A stretch of DNA of 64,000 bases from Odontesthes bonariensis. Its lineage: Eukaryota; Chordata; Actinopteri; Atheriniformes; Atherinopsidae. Shown one piece after another: positions 44,160 to 55,384 of the stretch. The position numbers and the translations under genes were made by a program. The stretch spans positions 5,056,001-5,120,000 of the forward strand of contig NC_134510.1 of the NCBI RefSeq assembly GCF_027942865.1, written 5' to 3'. Each line of letters begins with the position of its first letter. Position 1 is the first letter of the stretch. The notes beneath the pieces are model-generated. The model did not search any database, was not told the origin of the DNA, and worked only from the letters and a program-made list of their open reading frames with translations.

Positions 44160-45106
44160 ACTTTGTTACGCAGACGTCTGGATCTTTCCTCCGAGGTTAA
44201 CCTGGTACGTCCTAATTGCATTGGTTCTGAATTATCAGCTTCCGCAGCAAGAGGACTGTGTTTAACCGGTGAAGTTGGAAAATGGGGCGGAACGGAAAAG
44301 GAACTCTCGTGAGAGCCGCGACCAAGGGGCCGATGGGAGTTGAGGTTTCTTTCCCTCTGACGGTTGTCAATGCGTATAGCCACAGAAGCCAACTCCTCAA
44401 AGGAAGATGGCTCGTCACGAAAGGATAACTGATCCTTTATCTGGTTATTGAAAGCATTTTGTAATATGCCCCGCAAGGAGTCTGAACCCCAGCCGGTCTC
44501 GGCTGCGAGAATCCGGAACTCAATGAGGAAGTCCGAAACTGATTGGCTCCCCTGACGTAAATTGAGAAGACGTTTGGCAGCATTATCCTCTCTAAGAGGA
44601 TGGTCAAAAGTCTTACGAAACTCTTCAGTGAATTTGTCGAAGGAAAGGGAGTCTATGGGGTTAGACTTAAGAAAGGCTAATGGCCAAGCTAAAGCGTTAG
44701 CCTTTAGCAACCCCAAGACGTATGCCGTCTTAGCGGAATCACTGGGGAAGGAGTGAGGGGAACGAGTGATAACCAATGAACACTGGAGTAGGAAGCCTTC
44801 ACAACCCCAAACATTACCTGAATAACTCTCTGGAGTAGGAAAGGAGGCGTCTCGAAATAACGGTTCCGGAGGAGGTGGAGTGGGAGACGGGACCTGCGGA
44901 GGAGCAGCAGATGGGTTAGCGACAGGAGGAGCGGAGGTGAGTGTTGTCAAATGAGCGTTAATCTGAGCCATCATGTTTAAGGCTTGGTCAAGGCATTGGT
45001 TATTTGCCTCTTGGTGGTCATTAAGCGCCCGAAGTGCTTTCTCATGTTCGCCAAGTAGCATGCCTTGGTTGGTTAAGGCTGCCCTGAATGAATCTGCTGA
45101 GTCCAT
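44084..45106 (-). CDS. G1 gag
   Basis: 340 residues from the ATG at 45106 ([11 protein letters not shown]) to the TAA at 44084. In order: a helical N-terminus ([16 protein letters not shown]), a proline-rich linker, a capsid-like region ([20 protein letters not shown]) and one perfect CX2CX4HX4C zinc knuckle ([14 protein letters not shown]) close to the C-terminus. Gag packages the element RNA. The frame is open upstream through the LTR, but the ATG 19 bases after the LTR end fits gag starts of this family. No internal stop, so the frame itself is intact. Confidence 0.85.
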   Translation of the reverse strand: MDSADSFRAALTNQGMLLGEHEKALRALNDHQEANNQCLDQALNMMAQINAHLTTLTSAPPVANPSAAPPQVPSPTPPPPEPLFRDASFPTPESYSGNVWGCEGFLLQCSLVITRSPHSFPSDSAKTAYVLGLLKANALAWPLAFLKSNPIDSLSFDKFTEEFRKTFDHPLREDNAAKRLLNLRQGSQSVSDFLIEFRILAAETGWGSDSLRGILQNAFNNQIKDQLSFRDEPSSFEELASVAIRIDNRQRERNLNSHRPLGRGSHESSFSVPPHFPTSPVKHSPLAAEADNSEPMQLGRTRLTSEERSRRLRNKVCLYCSSPKHFIAACPIRPNEHAHQ

Positions 45107-45153
45107 ATTTTGGCCAGATCGTGCTGTCATGGGGCCAAAGCCAAAATATGGAA
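45101..45153 (-). promoter_or_regulatory. G1 LTR/leader junction with 13-bp inverted repeat (possible self-priming)
   Basis: TCCATATTTTGGC inside the LTR end and its exact complement GCCAAAATATGGA immediately after the LTR flank the junction with a 25-nt loop. The leader between LTR and gag ATG is only 18 nt and shows no obvious tRNA-complementary PBS. Tf1/sushi-type elements are known for self-primed reverse transcription; the assignment here is inference. Confidence 0.5.
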
Positions 45154-45779
45154 AAGACTCAAAAGCAGATTTCACCAGGGCAACACAAGTTTATTAATGA
45201 GGCTGGGAGGGCGCTGAGAAGAAGTAACCTGGGCTGGAACTGTATGGAGATGATATATGAGAGAGAATGAGTTCAGGTACATCCAATCCAGATAAATCCA
45301 AAAACAGAAGAGTGAGGTTATCTTACAGTCTGAGAGGGGAGTCCATCCATAGGAGGGGAAGTACTGAGATCGGCTGGCTGGGTAGGAGAATCTGGAGTCG
45401 TAGGAGGGTGAGCAGGCAGGAAGAACCAGGTGAGTATTCTGAAGGAATGGAGGCTGGTGTGGTGAAGGATCCAAGCTGGAACCGAGAGGAGAGTCCAGGA
45501 ACTGGGTGCAGGAATCTTGCTGTGGGAAGCGAAGAAGGTGTTAGAGAAAATACGGAATTTCAAGATTACTAGCAAGGGTTTCGGGGCCTGATTACCACAG
45601 AATATGGTTTGACGATCTGGCAAAGACTGGTGCTCCTGCTGCTCCTTAAGAAGGTATCTTGATGACTGCAGATGGAAAGCAGCTGTGGCAGAAGGCCACA
45701 ACCAGACCCCGCCCTGGTGTTCAGTGAAGCCTGCTCAGCCCAACCTACAACTCAGAACACAGCCAACCAGATCATGACA
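45125..45779 (-). repeat. G1 5' LTR (655 bp)
   Basis: Starts TGTCATGATCTGG and ends GGCCCCATGACA, a 7-bp terminal inverted repeat. A polyadenylation signal AATAAA lies at 45195-45190 (minus). Short frames within it are not genes. Confidence 0.9.
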
Positions 45780-45784
45780 GCTTC

Positions 45785-46307
45785 ACATCACGTATGAGAC
45801 TGTCCGGGCATTATACAGCCGCAGCACACAGAGCATGGCCTCCTGACCTCAGCATGGAAAAGAGGGAGACAGAGGGAAAAAAAATTTCAGCTAGCATAAT
45901 GCTAAGTTAGCTCACTCTGCATAACTCGGTTAAATATTCAATTTAAAAGTTGTTAATCCACAGAAACTCGACCAGAAGGCTCATAAGACTGTCGCAGCAC
46001 AGGATATATCAATACAATGCGGTTTTGACCGGTAAAAAGAAAGGAAAATAATTCAGACAAAGGAGAGAGTGCATATCGTGACTCACCAGTTCAGAGCTCA
46101 CACAGCTCTTTGACACTAGGTGGTGCAACGCCAAACAATACCCCAGAGAAACGAAGGGAACACAATAGAAAATCGCCATAGGAACCTTTCTTCTGCTTTT
46201 CTTTTACAGACAGAAAATAATTATTTTGGGAAAGTTCACCACATAAAGAGAAAAATTTTAGGGAAAATAAATCAACAAAAAAATATGTCACTTTTGACTT
46301 GGCTACA
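45785..46307 (-). repeat. E2 3' LTR, second part
   Basis: Continues the LTR broken by G1. Bases 45785 to about 46029 have no counterpart in the other LTR. From CCGGTAAAAAG onward they match 57770-58046. It ends at 46307 next to the polypurine tract. Confidence 0.85.
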
Positions 46308-46318
46308 TGCTCCCCCCT
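46308..46318 (-). promoter_or_regulatory. E2 polypurine tract
   Basis: On the minus strand AGGGGGGAGCA directly precedes the 3' LTR (TGTAGCC), the position where plus-strand DNA synthesis is primed. Confidence 0.8.
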
Positions 46319-46711
46319 GAACTTCACCAAAATATAGCAAAGACCCAGTAGTGTACTCCCATACATTAAACCACTGCAACTAAAGAGTTACTCACTTGAC
46401 TGAGAAAATGACCCACAAAGGCTGCACAACCCTCATGAATACACTTGCAAGAAGGGGTGCCTTATACACCACCTCGTACGATACTGAACTAAGGTAACAT
46501 CACATATACCTTTTTCTCAACATGAGGAGTGTAATAACTAACACTACTTTGTAATGTCTGCGTAATACAAACATCTTTACATACTTGGGGTCTGACAGGG
46601 GAATTTACTTCACAGATAAAGACCTAGCAAAGTCAGAGGTCAAAGATATTTTCTTCTGGGTCATGGGTATTAACCTATTAACAGGTTTCACAAGCCTGCC
46701 CACCCTCGTTC

Positions 46712-47119
46712 TTATCCTAGACACAGCACTGCTGTGTCAATGGGGTTGTTATCACTGGGCATCCCACCAACCACACTGGACATGCTCATAGGCCTCTGGC
46801 TCACACTGTCATCCAGTTCAACATCTTCAGTTCTTTCATCTGCATCAGGACACTCTGAGGGAAGGCTGGGAGCAGGACTGCCCAGGACCCAATCAGCTGT
46901 CCGATCTCCTGTGCTGTTTCTTGTCTCCACTTCCAACACCTCACTCCGTGTCTCGTCACAGCTTAGTTCAGCTGACTCGGCGAATGATGGCTCGTCCTCA
47001 TCTGCCAATTCAGGGGGCAAGAAGTTTGCACGCAGGAGGAGGTTGCGATGCACCACCTTTTCACGCCCACTTGGGGTGTTCTTGATACGTTAGGTGTGAC
47101 ACTTTGGGTCCCTTGCGAC
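46712..47119 (-). pseudogene. E2 integrase C-terminus
   Basis: The minus frame begins with KNTPSGREKVVHRNLLLRAN, the end of the Gypsy integrase SH3-like C-terminal domain, followed by an acidic, serine-rich tail. A TAA interrupts it just upstream (about 47092). The preceding part lies at 51327-51584; an L2 insertion separates them. Confidence 0.8.
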
Positions 47120-47673
47120 TTGTTCACCATCGACCTGTCCACGCTTCAAACAGATTTTCCCCACTCAGCGACACACCCGCTGAGGACAAAACCCTGGTAA
47201 TTGGCAGCTCTATAGTCAGAAACGTGGTATTAGAGACACCAGCGGCCATAGTCAAATGCATTCCAGGGGCCAGAGCGGGCGACATAGAATCCTATTTAAA
47301 ACTGCTGGCTAAGGATAAACGTAAATATGGTAAAATAGTTATTCACGTCGGCGTTAATGACACCCGGTTACGCCAATCGGAGGTCACTAAAATTAATGTT
47401 GCATCGGTGTGTGATTTTGCCAAAACAATGTCGGACTCCGTAGTTTTCTCTGGACCCCTGCCAAATCTGACCAGTGATGACATGTTTAGCCGCATGTCAT
47501 CCTATAATCACTGGTTGTCTAGATGGTGTCCAGCAAACAACTACATAGATAATTGGCAATCTTTCTGGAGAAAACCTGGTCTGATGAGGAGAGACGGCAT
47601 CCATCCCACTTTGGAAGGAGCAGCTCTCATTTCTAGAAATATGGATGAATTTATTTGCCACCCTAAAACATGA
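47120..47673 (+). CDS. L2 copy 4 ORF1 (SGNH esterase part)
   Basis: Partial at the 5' end. It contains the four blocks of an SGNH hydrolase: VIGSSIVRN (nucleophile Ser), GARAGD (Gly), HVGVNDTR (Asn) and DGIHPTLEG (Asp/His), so the triad appears complete. It ends in TGA, after which the same frame runs 21 nt to the ORF2 ATG. The zinc-finger N-terminus seen in copy 3 is missing because of truncation. Confidence 0.85.
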
Positions 47674-47694
47674 CAACCCAGGGTTCAGACCAGG

Positions 47695-48780
47695 ATGCAG
47701 AGTTGTAGTCTTACACACTTCTCTGCAGCTTCCCACCTGCTGCTACTCACCCAATCAATTAACACAAAAGGAGCAAATCCTCTTGTGCAAAAAGAAATTA
47801 TTAAAACAAAAACTTTAACTGAACAAAAACATCAAACTATTAAATGTGGTTTGCTGAATATCAGATCTCTCCTTTCGAAGTCTCTGTTAGTGAATGAGTT
47901 GATTTGTGATCATCATATTGATATATTTTGTCTTACAGAAACCTGGCTGCAGCAGGAGGATCATGTTAGCATTAATGAAGCAACTCCCTCTGACTGTTTA
48001 AATGTTCACGTTCCTCGAACCACAGGCAGAGGAGGAGGAGTGGCAGCTATTTTCAGATCAGGGTTACTCATCAGTCCCAGACCCAAGATTAGTTTGAGCT
48101 CTTTTGAATATCTGATTCTTAGTTTTTCCCACGCAAAGTGGAAATCCCAGAAACCTCTTGTGTTTGTTGTTGTGTATCGTCCACCTGTCCCTTATTCTGA
48201 GTTTCTGTCTGAATTCTCAGAGTTTTTATCCCAGTTAGTGCTGAGTACAGATAAAGTCATTGTAGTGGGTGACTTTAATATTCATGTAGATGTTGAAAAT
48301 GACAGCCTGAATATGAACTTTAATTCTATATTGGACTCTATTGGATTTTCTCAGAGTGTACACAGACCGACTCACTGCCTTAATCACACCCTTGATCTTG
48401 TGCTGACTTATGGCATTGAGAGTGAACAGTTAACAGTGTTCCCTCATAACCCTGTCTTATCTGACCATTTTCTGATAACCTTTGAGTTTACATTACTTGA
48501 CTATACAGTTTCTGAGAAGAAATTTACGTATAGAAGGTGTCTGTCAGAGGATGCTGTAACCAGATTTAAAGAATTAATTCCATTATCCTTTTCTTCACTG
48601 CCATGTGCAGATATGACAGAAGACGACTACCTAAACTTTACTCCAGCAGCACTTGACTCTCTTGTTGACAGCACTATAGTTTCAATGCGTACAGCACTGG
48701 ACAATGTTGCCCCTCTGAAAAGGAAGGTAATCAGTAAGAAGAGGTTGGCTCCTTGGTATAATTCACAGCTGCGTGCTTAA
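47695..48780 (+). CDS. L2 copy 4 ORF2, endonuclease part
   Basis: 361 residues with the APE-like endonuclease motifs in order: LLNIRSL (Asn), LTETWL (Glu), VVVYRPP (Tyr), [10 protein letters not shown] (Asp, Asn), NHTLDLVLT and LSDHFLI (Asp-His). It nicks target DNA for target-primed reverse transcription. It ends at a TAA (48778-48780) in frame with the RT part that follows; the same TAA is in copy 3. Confidence 0.9.
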   Translation: MQSCSLTHFSAASHLLLLTQSINTKGANPLVQKEIIKTKTLTEQKHQTIKCGLLNIRSLLSKSLLVNELICDHHIDIFCLTETWLQQEDHVSINEATPSDCLNVHVPRTTGRGGGVAAIFRSGLLISPRPKISLSSFEYLILSFSHAKWKSQKPLVFVVVYRPPVPYSEFLSEFSEFLSQLVLSTDKVIVVGDFNIHVDVENDSLNMNFNSILDSIGFSQSVHRPTHCLNHTLDLVLTYGIESEQLTVFPHNPVLSDHFLITFEFTLLDYTVSEKKFTYRRCLSEDAVTRFKELIPLSFSSLPCADMTEDDYLNFTPAALDSLVDSTIVSMRTALDNVAPLKRKVISKKRLAPWYNSQLRA

Positions 48781-50730
48781 AAGCAGACTGCAAGAAAGCT
48801 GGAGAGACAGTGGCGTTCCTCTAATTTAGAAGAGTCTCAGTTAGTCTGGAAAGATAGTTTAACAATGTATAAGAAAGCCCTTCGTAAAGCTAGAACTGCT
48901 TATTATTCATCATTGATAGAAGAGAATAAGAATAATCCCAGGTTTCTTTTCAGCACCGTAGCCAGTCTGACTAAGAGTCCGAGCTCTGCTGAGCCAGTTA
49001 TTCCTTTAACTCTCAGCAGTGATGATTTCATGAGCTTCTTTATTAATAAAATTGTTTCTATCAGAGAGAAGATTGATGGAGTCCTTCCCACTATTATCAG
49101 TGATGTATCATCAAGTACAGCAGCTTTAGAAGTATCTTTAGAACCTGATTTGTATTTAGACGGCTTCTGCCCAGTTGATCTCTCTGAACTAACAACAGCA
49201 ATAGTCTCTTCTAAACCATCAACTTGTGTTTTAGACCCAATCCCAACCAGACTGTTCAAGGAGGTTTTCCCATTAATTGACACTTCCATATTGGATTTGA
49301 TCAATCTGTCTTTGTTGACAGGATATGTACCTCAGACTTTTAAGGTTGCTGTAATTAAACCTTTACTTAAAAAACCTACTCTTGATTCAGAAGTGTTGGC
49401 TCATTATAGACCTATATCCAATCTCCCTTTTATGTCTAAAGTTCTTGAAAAAATAGTTGCAGCTCAGCTTTGTGATCATTTACACAGAAATAATCTGTTT
49501 GAAGAGTTTCAGTCAGGATTCAGAGTGCATCATAGCACAGAAACTGCACTGCTGAAAGTTACCAATGATCTCCTCTTAGCCTCTGATAGCGGACTTGTGT
49601 CTGTGCTTGTCCTGTTGGATCTCAGTGCTGCATTTGATACGGTCGATCACAGTATCTTATTACACAGACTTGAACATGTTATTGGGATTAAAGGAACTGC
49701 ATTAGGCTGGTTTAAATCATATTTATCTGATAGATTTCAGTTTGTTCTTGTAAATGAAGAATCTTCCTCACACACCAGAGTAAGTCATGGAGTTCCCCAG
49801 GGTTCTGTGCTTGGACCGATTCTTTTTACTTTATACATGCTTCCATTAGGTAACATTATTAGACAGCATGGCATAAATTTCCATTGCTATGCTGATGATA
49901 CTCAGCTGTACTTATCTATAAAACCAGATGAACCCAATAGGTTGGTCAGACTACAAGCATGTCTTAAAGACATAAAGACCTGGATGACTCAGAACTGTCT
50001 GCTGCTAAATTCAGACAAAACTGAAGTCGTTATCTTTGGACCTGAGCGTTTCAGGGAGAAATTGTCTAGCTATATAGTTACTCTAGATGGTATTTCCTTG
50101 GCTTCTAGTTCTACAGTGAGGAACCTTGGAGTTATTTTTGACCAGAACTTATCATTTGACTCGCATATAAAACAGGTTTCTAGGACTGCCTTCTTTCACC
50201 TTCGTAATATTGTTAAAATCAGGAACATCTTGTCTCAGAGTGATGCAGAAAAACTAATTCATACATTTGTTACTTCAAGATTGGACTACTGTAATTCTTT
50301 GTTATTGGGCTGTCCCACATATTCTCTGAAAAGCCTTCAGTTGATCCAAAATGCTGCAGCCAGAGTTTTGACGAGAACTAACAGGGGAGATCATATTTCT
50401 CCAGTTTTAGCTTCTCTTCATTGGCTCCCTGTTAAATTCAGAATAGAATTTAAGATTCTTCTCCTTACATATAAAGCTCTTAATGACCGAGCTCCATCAT
50501 ATCTTAAAGATCTTATTGTAAGATATTTTCCTAACAGAGCACTTCGTTCCCAAACTGCAGGTTTACTTGAGGTTCCCAGAGTTTCTAAAAGTAGAATCGG
50601 AGGCAGAGCCTTCAGTTATCAGGCCCCTCTATTGTGGAATAAGCTGCCAGTAAATGTCCGGGAAGCAGACACCCTTTCCACTTTTAAGACCAGGCTTAAA
50701 ACTTTCCTTTTTGATAAAGCTTATAGTTAG
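48781..50730 (+). CDS. L2 copy 4 ORF2, reverse-transcriptase part
   Basis: The frame is open from directly after the TAA; the first ATG is at 48865 (621 residues). RT blocks: [57 protein letters not shown] and [10 protein letters not shown] (catalytic). The C-terminus has the L2-type [13 protein letters not shown] and [13 protein letters not shown] blocks and ends [10 protein letters not shown]. No other stop or frameshift is visible. Confidence 0.92.
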   Translation, partial: KQTARKLERQWRSSNLEESQLVWKDSLTMYKKALRKARTAYYSSLIEENKNNPRFLFSTVASLTKSPSSAEPVIPLTLSSDDFMSFFINKIVSIREKIDGVLPTIISDVSSSTAALEVSLEPDLYLDGFCPVDLSELTTAIVSSKPSTCVLDPIPTRLFKEVFPLIDTSILDLINLSLLTGYVPQTFKVAVIKPLLKKPTLDSEVLAHYRPISNLPFMSKVLEKIVAAQLCDHLHRNNLFEEFQSGFRVHHSTETALLKVTNDLLLASDSGLVSVLVLLDLSAAFDTVDHSILLHRLEHVIGIKGTALGWFKSYLSDRFQFVLVNEESSSHTRVSHGVPQGSVLGPILFTLYMLPLGNIIRQHGINFHCYADDTQLYLSIKPDEPNRLVRLQACLKDIKTWMTQNCLLLNSDKTEVVIFGPERFREKLSSYIVTLDGISLASSSTVRNLGVIFDQNLSFDSHIKQVSRTAFFHLRNIVKIRNILSQSDAEKLIHTFVTSRLDYCNSLLLGCPTYSLKSLQLIQNAAARVLTRTNRGDHISPVLASLHWLPVKFRIEFKILLLTYKALNDRAPSYLKDLIVRYFPNRALRSQTAGLLEVPRVSKSRIGGRAFSYQAPLLWNKLPVNVREADTLSTFKTRLKTFLFDKAYS

Positions 50731-51326
50731 GGATGGCTCAGGTGATCCTGAAACATCCCATAGTTAAGCTGCTATAGGCCTAGACTGCTGTGGGGCCTTA
50801 TCTGACACACCTTTCCTCACTTTACTCTCTTTATGTATATGTGATACTATTATGGTCATTAACTCGTGTTTCCCTGTTCCAACAGATATCCTTTGAATGG
50901 TGTTACAGTGCCGCCGTCGCGGTGGCCCCCTGCCCCCCTCCCCTTCCCCCCCCCCCTTTCTGTCTTCTCAAACCCCAGCTGGTCGAGGCGGATGGCCACC
51001 CTTCCTGAGTCTGGTTCTGCCAGAGGTTTCTTCCTGTTAAAAGGGAGTCGTTTCTCTCCACAGTCGCCTCTGGCACGCTCAGGCCGGGAGATTGGACCGA
51101 AAAACAAAAAGTTTTCAGTGTAATCTGTTCGTTTTCTTAGCTAGGAAATTGTTTTTGAATTGGCTCTATATGAACAAATTGGATTATTTTATGAATTATG
51201 ATTATTATTAATTAATTGAATTCCAATTGGCTTGAATTGGACTTACTATCTAAGTGCCTTGAGATGACATTTGTTGTATTTGGCGCTATATAAATAAAAA
51301 TGAATTGAATTGAATTGAATTGCGAC

Positions 51327-52400
51327 CACCACGTACGGGGTAGACTCCCATCTGTCCGCCAACTTCTTGCTCCCTCTTTCACCTTTATTGGCCAGCAGGA
51401 CTTGATCTCCTTCTACAATGTCATGACCTTTGACCCTCCTGTTATACACCTCAGCCTGGTGTCGCTGGCTGGTGACAGCATTGACTTGGGCAGATGATAA
51501 TGCCTCCCTCAAGTTCTCCCTCAACTTCAGGACATATTTGTCGTAGTCAGCAACATCACAATCCCTCTCCACATTGTGGCACATCCCGTCGACTGGGAGT
51601 CAAGGGATCCTTCCATACATGAGGTAGAACGGGGCATAGCCTGTTGACTCGTGGGCTGTGCAATTGTAGGCAAAGGTCAACGTCTGTAACATCTGGGGCC
51701 ATTTCTGTTTTGATCTTGGAGGGAGTGCTCTGATCATGCTTCCCAGTGTCCGGTTGAACCGTTCGACTATGCCGTTCCCCATGGGATGATATGCCGTCGT
51801 CCTTGATTTCTTCACTCCAGCAATCAGCAGCAACTCTTGGATCAGCTGGCTCTCGAAGTTAGCTCCTTGATCGGAGTGAATTCTCTCCGTGAATCCGTAG
51901 ATACAAAAGTATCTGTCCCAGAGCTGGTGAGGAACTTGTCTGGCTGACTGATCATGACACAGGAAGGCGTGAGCCATCTTGGTGATATGGTCAGTGGCGA
52001 CCAAAACATCCACGCTCTTCCCTCCTGGAACCTCAGCCGACCAGAAGTCGATACAGACTAATTCGAGCGGGCATGTTGTCTTCACACTTTCGAGAGGAGC
52101 CCGACCTTCTGGTTCTGGCGTCTTACTCACCACACACCGCTTGCAGGACCTGACATAATCCCGGACATCCCTTTCCATGTCAACCCAAAAGAACCTCTGT
52201 TTTGCCAGGTACAGTGTCCTTGGTGCCCAGCCTCGTCGTGGACGCCTTGCAGAACTTGCTTGACCAATGATGCAGCAACAACATACTGGTGGTGCCTTTT
52301 CCCAGTCAGCGAGTCTTTAAGCACTCTGTACAGGACACCGTCCAACATCCTCAGCTTGTCTCATTGCTTTAGCATTTTCTGCACTCTGAGAGGCTCGTTG
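51327..52400 (-). pseudogene. E2 integrase core
   Basis: The frame 52178-51600 has CKRCVVSK (end of the HHCC zinc finger), CIDFWSAE (catalytic Asp), IHSDQGANFES (second Asp) and NGIVERFNRTLG (Glu), the full DDE triad. The start of the zinc finger (HDEAGHQG) is in another frame at 52348-52127, so a frameshift lies between. 51584-51327 continues with VLLANKGERGSKKLADRWE, the C-terminal domain, up to the L2 insertion. Confidence 0.85.
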
Positions 52401-52411
52401 ACTTGCTCTCT

Positions 52412-54505
52412 TCAAGACGGCCTCCTGCCACGTGTCACATAGTGGATGACTCTCGCTACCACAGCGTCTTCCTGTTGCTTGTCTTGGAGCTCTTTAAGAG
52501 AGAATACATGTAACGCACTTTGACCTGGCGGGGTGAGCTTTTCCACTTCATGGGCCAACCAGGAGATTACTCTCCCTTTCGACCCCTCCTCCCATTCCAT
52601 TTGGCCGGCCAGGACTGCTGTTACTTCCTCACTGCTCATTGACCGACATCCCACCTCAGACTCACACTGTTTCACCTCTTGACAGTTCGTACTCAGCCGG
52701 AAGACGTTCTGTATGGAATCATCCTGGACTTGCTGTGCCTCTTCGAGCAAGGCTCCATATGGCTCCGCCACGATTCTCTCACTGACACGCGTCTTGATGA
52801 ACGGTTGTCTGCTCAGCGCATCTGCAATGACATTTTTACTGCCTGGGATGTACTGGATGTTAAAGTTCTACGGCGCCAACTTCGCCACCCACCGCTGCTC
52901 ACAAGCATCCAGCTTCGGCTTTGTGAGGATGTACGTTAGCGGGTTGTTATCTGTCCAGACAGTAAAGGAATGGCCCTTCAGCCAGTGGCTGAACTTATCA
53001 CAGACGGCCCACTTGAGGGCGAGGAATTCCAGACGGTGTGCTGGGTATTTGGTCTATGCACAAGTCAGGGATTTGCTCGCAAAAGCAATGGGACGCGCCT
53101 TGCTCCCTCCCTCGGGGACTTGCGAGAGTACAGCGCCCAATCCATCCAATGAGGCGTCTGTTGAAAGGACAAAGGGGCGACTGAAATCCGGATGGGCTAG
53201 CACCACAGAACCCAGCAGAGCAGCTTTCAGCTGGTTGAAAGCGTTGGTTTGTTCTTGAGTCCAATCGCTTGGGCTGAGTTTCTTGAAGTGTGTAGCACGT
53301 CTTGCGTTGGCCCTGCCTGTTGCAGCAGCAGTCAGGGCGAACAGAGGCTTTGCGAGGCTGGAGCAATTTTGAATGAACCTCTGGTAGTACATCACCATAC
53401 CGAGGAAGGATTTGATTTTCTTTGCAGAGGGCGTTACCCCATCCTCCATCATCAGGTCCACTTCACCCATAGCGGTAATGGCTTGCACCTTCTCCAGGTC
53501 GGTGGCAACTCCACTCTTGTTGATGATGTGACCCAAGAACTTAACGCTCCGCCGAAGGAAGTGACATTTCTTTGGGGCCAACTTCAGCCCGTGCTCTCTC
53601 AGCTGACCGAAGACCATCTCAAGCCTTTTGATGGCTTCTTCTTCATTTGGGGCGAAGACTAGTACATCGTCGAGATAGCACAGCAGAGTCAAGAAGTTTT
53701 GGTCACCGAAGATGTTCATCATGAGGCGCATAAAGCTCGCAGGACTGTTACACAGGCCTTGTGGTAGTTGGTTGAACTCGTGGAGGCCTACTGGTGTGGT
53801 GAAGGCCGTAAACTTCTTGTCCTGCTCGTGCATGGAGATGTTATAAAATCCCGACGTCAAGTCCATGGCGCTGAACATGGCGTTTCCCCCTAACGCCGCC
53901 AGGCAGTCGGCTTGAAGACGCACTGGGTGGGCATCCTTCACGGTGCGGGCGTTAAGCCACCGATAATCCACACAGATACGCAGCTCTCCAGTTTTTTTCC
54001 ATACAAGTACCAGAGGAGAGGCCCACTCACTGGATGACTTTCGTATTATGTCTTTCTCTACCATCTCGGAGAGGGCTTCTCTTAACGTCTGGTACTGGCC
54101 TGGTGGAACACGGCGGTATGGTAGCCTGAATGGGTGATCATCTGTTAGGTGGATTCTATGTACGAAATCCTTGGCATGTCCACAGTCCAGTTTGTCTTTG
54201 GAAAACACGTCGTCATATTTCTGTATGAGCTCCACCAGCTGACTCTTCCAGAAGGGAGATACTTCACATGACCTGATGTCGATTTTATCCAATCCAAGAC
54301 TGTTGAGTTTGTCCTGGAGGGTAGGCACTACCGTCAAGCTGCAGGCATGATAAGTGTCCTTCTGCATGTTTTGGCTTTGTGCTTTCAACTCTGTGTCTCG
54401 GTCGTGGTTCATGCTGAGCTCAAAATCCTCCAATGCCACACATGGCGCAACGTCAGCCAGCCTTGTGTTCCTTCTCAATGTTACAGGCTTGTCACTTGTG
54501 TTCAT
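52412..54505 (-). pseudogene. E2 reverse transcriptase and RNase H
   Basis: The frame 54505-53054 has the RT blocks ICVDYRWLNARTV, MDLTSGFYNI, FNQLPQGLCNSPASF and CYLDDVLVFA (YxDD), then STDASLDGLGAVLSQ of RNase H. Isolated stops separate it from further RNase H and linker sequence down to 52412. An RT domain of complete length within a gene that carries only scattered stops fits a fairly recent insertion. Confidence 0.88.
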
Positions 54506-54520
54506 GATCTTTACAGGAAC

Positions 54521-54967
54521 CTACCTGTCACCACTCATTGAGGCCATGGTTCTCCCCACGATGATGTTCCCCTTGTGTGACTGGGACTTTGACGGCTCCA
54601 CTAGTATGGCAATTCCTTGAGAGACAGGAGCATTACCAGGAAGCTTTCCCCATACGACGTGTTCGTGCATGGGCTTGAGTGTCACAGCATTTGCGAGCTT
54701 TACTGTTCCGATTGTGTCCGGATTAGTGTCGCCCTTCCATCTTGTTATGCCTGAGAGCATACTTAAGAACTGTTCAATGCTTGACTCACCAGAAGAATCT
54801 GCTTTACTCATCACGCGCCAGTAGCTGGGGTCTTTCTTGAACTGACGTAGCATGTGCTTGATCACGTTGCTGCCTACTATCATCTGGTCATGCTGGCCTG
54901 GTACAACCAGTGTGGGCACGCTCATTTCCTGTCCATAGACACTCAGCTTCAACTGGTAAATGCATTT
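54521..54967 (-). pseudogene. E2 protease region, second part
   Basis: The frame contains LSVYGQEMSVPTLVVPGQHD and MIVGSNVIKHML, the C-terminal half of the retropepsin-like domain of this Gypsy group. It is separated from the active-site half (55385-55862) by an L2 tail. Confidence 0.75.
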
Positions 54968-55384
54968 ACAGTGCCGCCGCCGCGGCTCACCCCCCCCCCC
55001 CCCCCCCCCCCCCCCCCTTTCTGTCTTCTCAAACCCCAGCTGGTCGAGGCGGATGGCCACCCTTCCTGAGTCTGGTTCTGCCAGAGGTTTCTTCCTGTTA
55101 AAAGGGAGTCGTTTCTCTCCACAGTCGCCTCAGGCACACTCAGGACGGGAGATTGGACCGAAAAACAAAAAGTTTTCAGTGTAATCTGTTGGTTTTCTTA
55201 GCTAGGAAATTGTTTTTGAATTGGCTCTATATGAACGAATTGGATTATTTTATGAATTATGATTATTATTAATTAATTGAATTCCAATTGGCTTGAATTG
55301 GACTTACTATCTAAGTGCCTTGAGATGACATTTGTTGTATTTGGCGCTATATAAATAAAAATGAATTGAATTGAATTGAATTGA
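54968..55384 (+). mobile_element. L2 3' end, 417 bp (copy 5), TSD ATTT
   Basis: Matches the last about 415 bp of copy 4, including a long C run (54991-55017) and the tail. Flanked by ATTT (54964-54967 and 55385-55388). A typical 5'-truncated LINE insertion within E2 protease. Confidence 0.88.

Larger units (their letters stand above)
36182..45779 (-). mobile_element. Gypsy (Tf1/sushi-like) retrotransposon G1, TSD GCTTC
   Basis: Flanked by GCTTC at 36177-36181 and 45780-45784. The 5' LTR is 45779-45125 and the truncated 3' LTR is 36612-36182. gag 45106-44084 and pol from about 44107 onward are joined by a -1 frameshift signal. Pol is split by an L2 inserted at 37865-42621. The gag style (short leader, N-terminal coiled region, one zinc knuckle) and the pol sequence resemble the sushi/RTL-like group of vertebrate Gypsy elements. 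The aligned LTR parts (431 bp) differ at only about four positions, so the insertion is young. Confidence 0.88.
47120..51319 (+). mobile_element. L2-clade LINE, long copy 4, TSD TTGCGAC
   Basis: Inserted in the E2 integrase gene in the opposite orientation to E2. TTGCGAC flanks it (47113-47119 and 51320-51326). It lacks the 5'UTR and ORF1 N-terminus present in copy 3, so it is slightly 5'-truncated. It is otherwise colinear and highly similar to copy 3. The 3' end is a (TGAAT)n-like tail. Confidence 0.93.
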
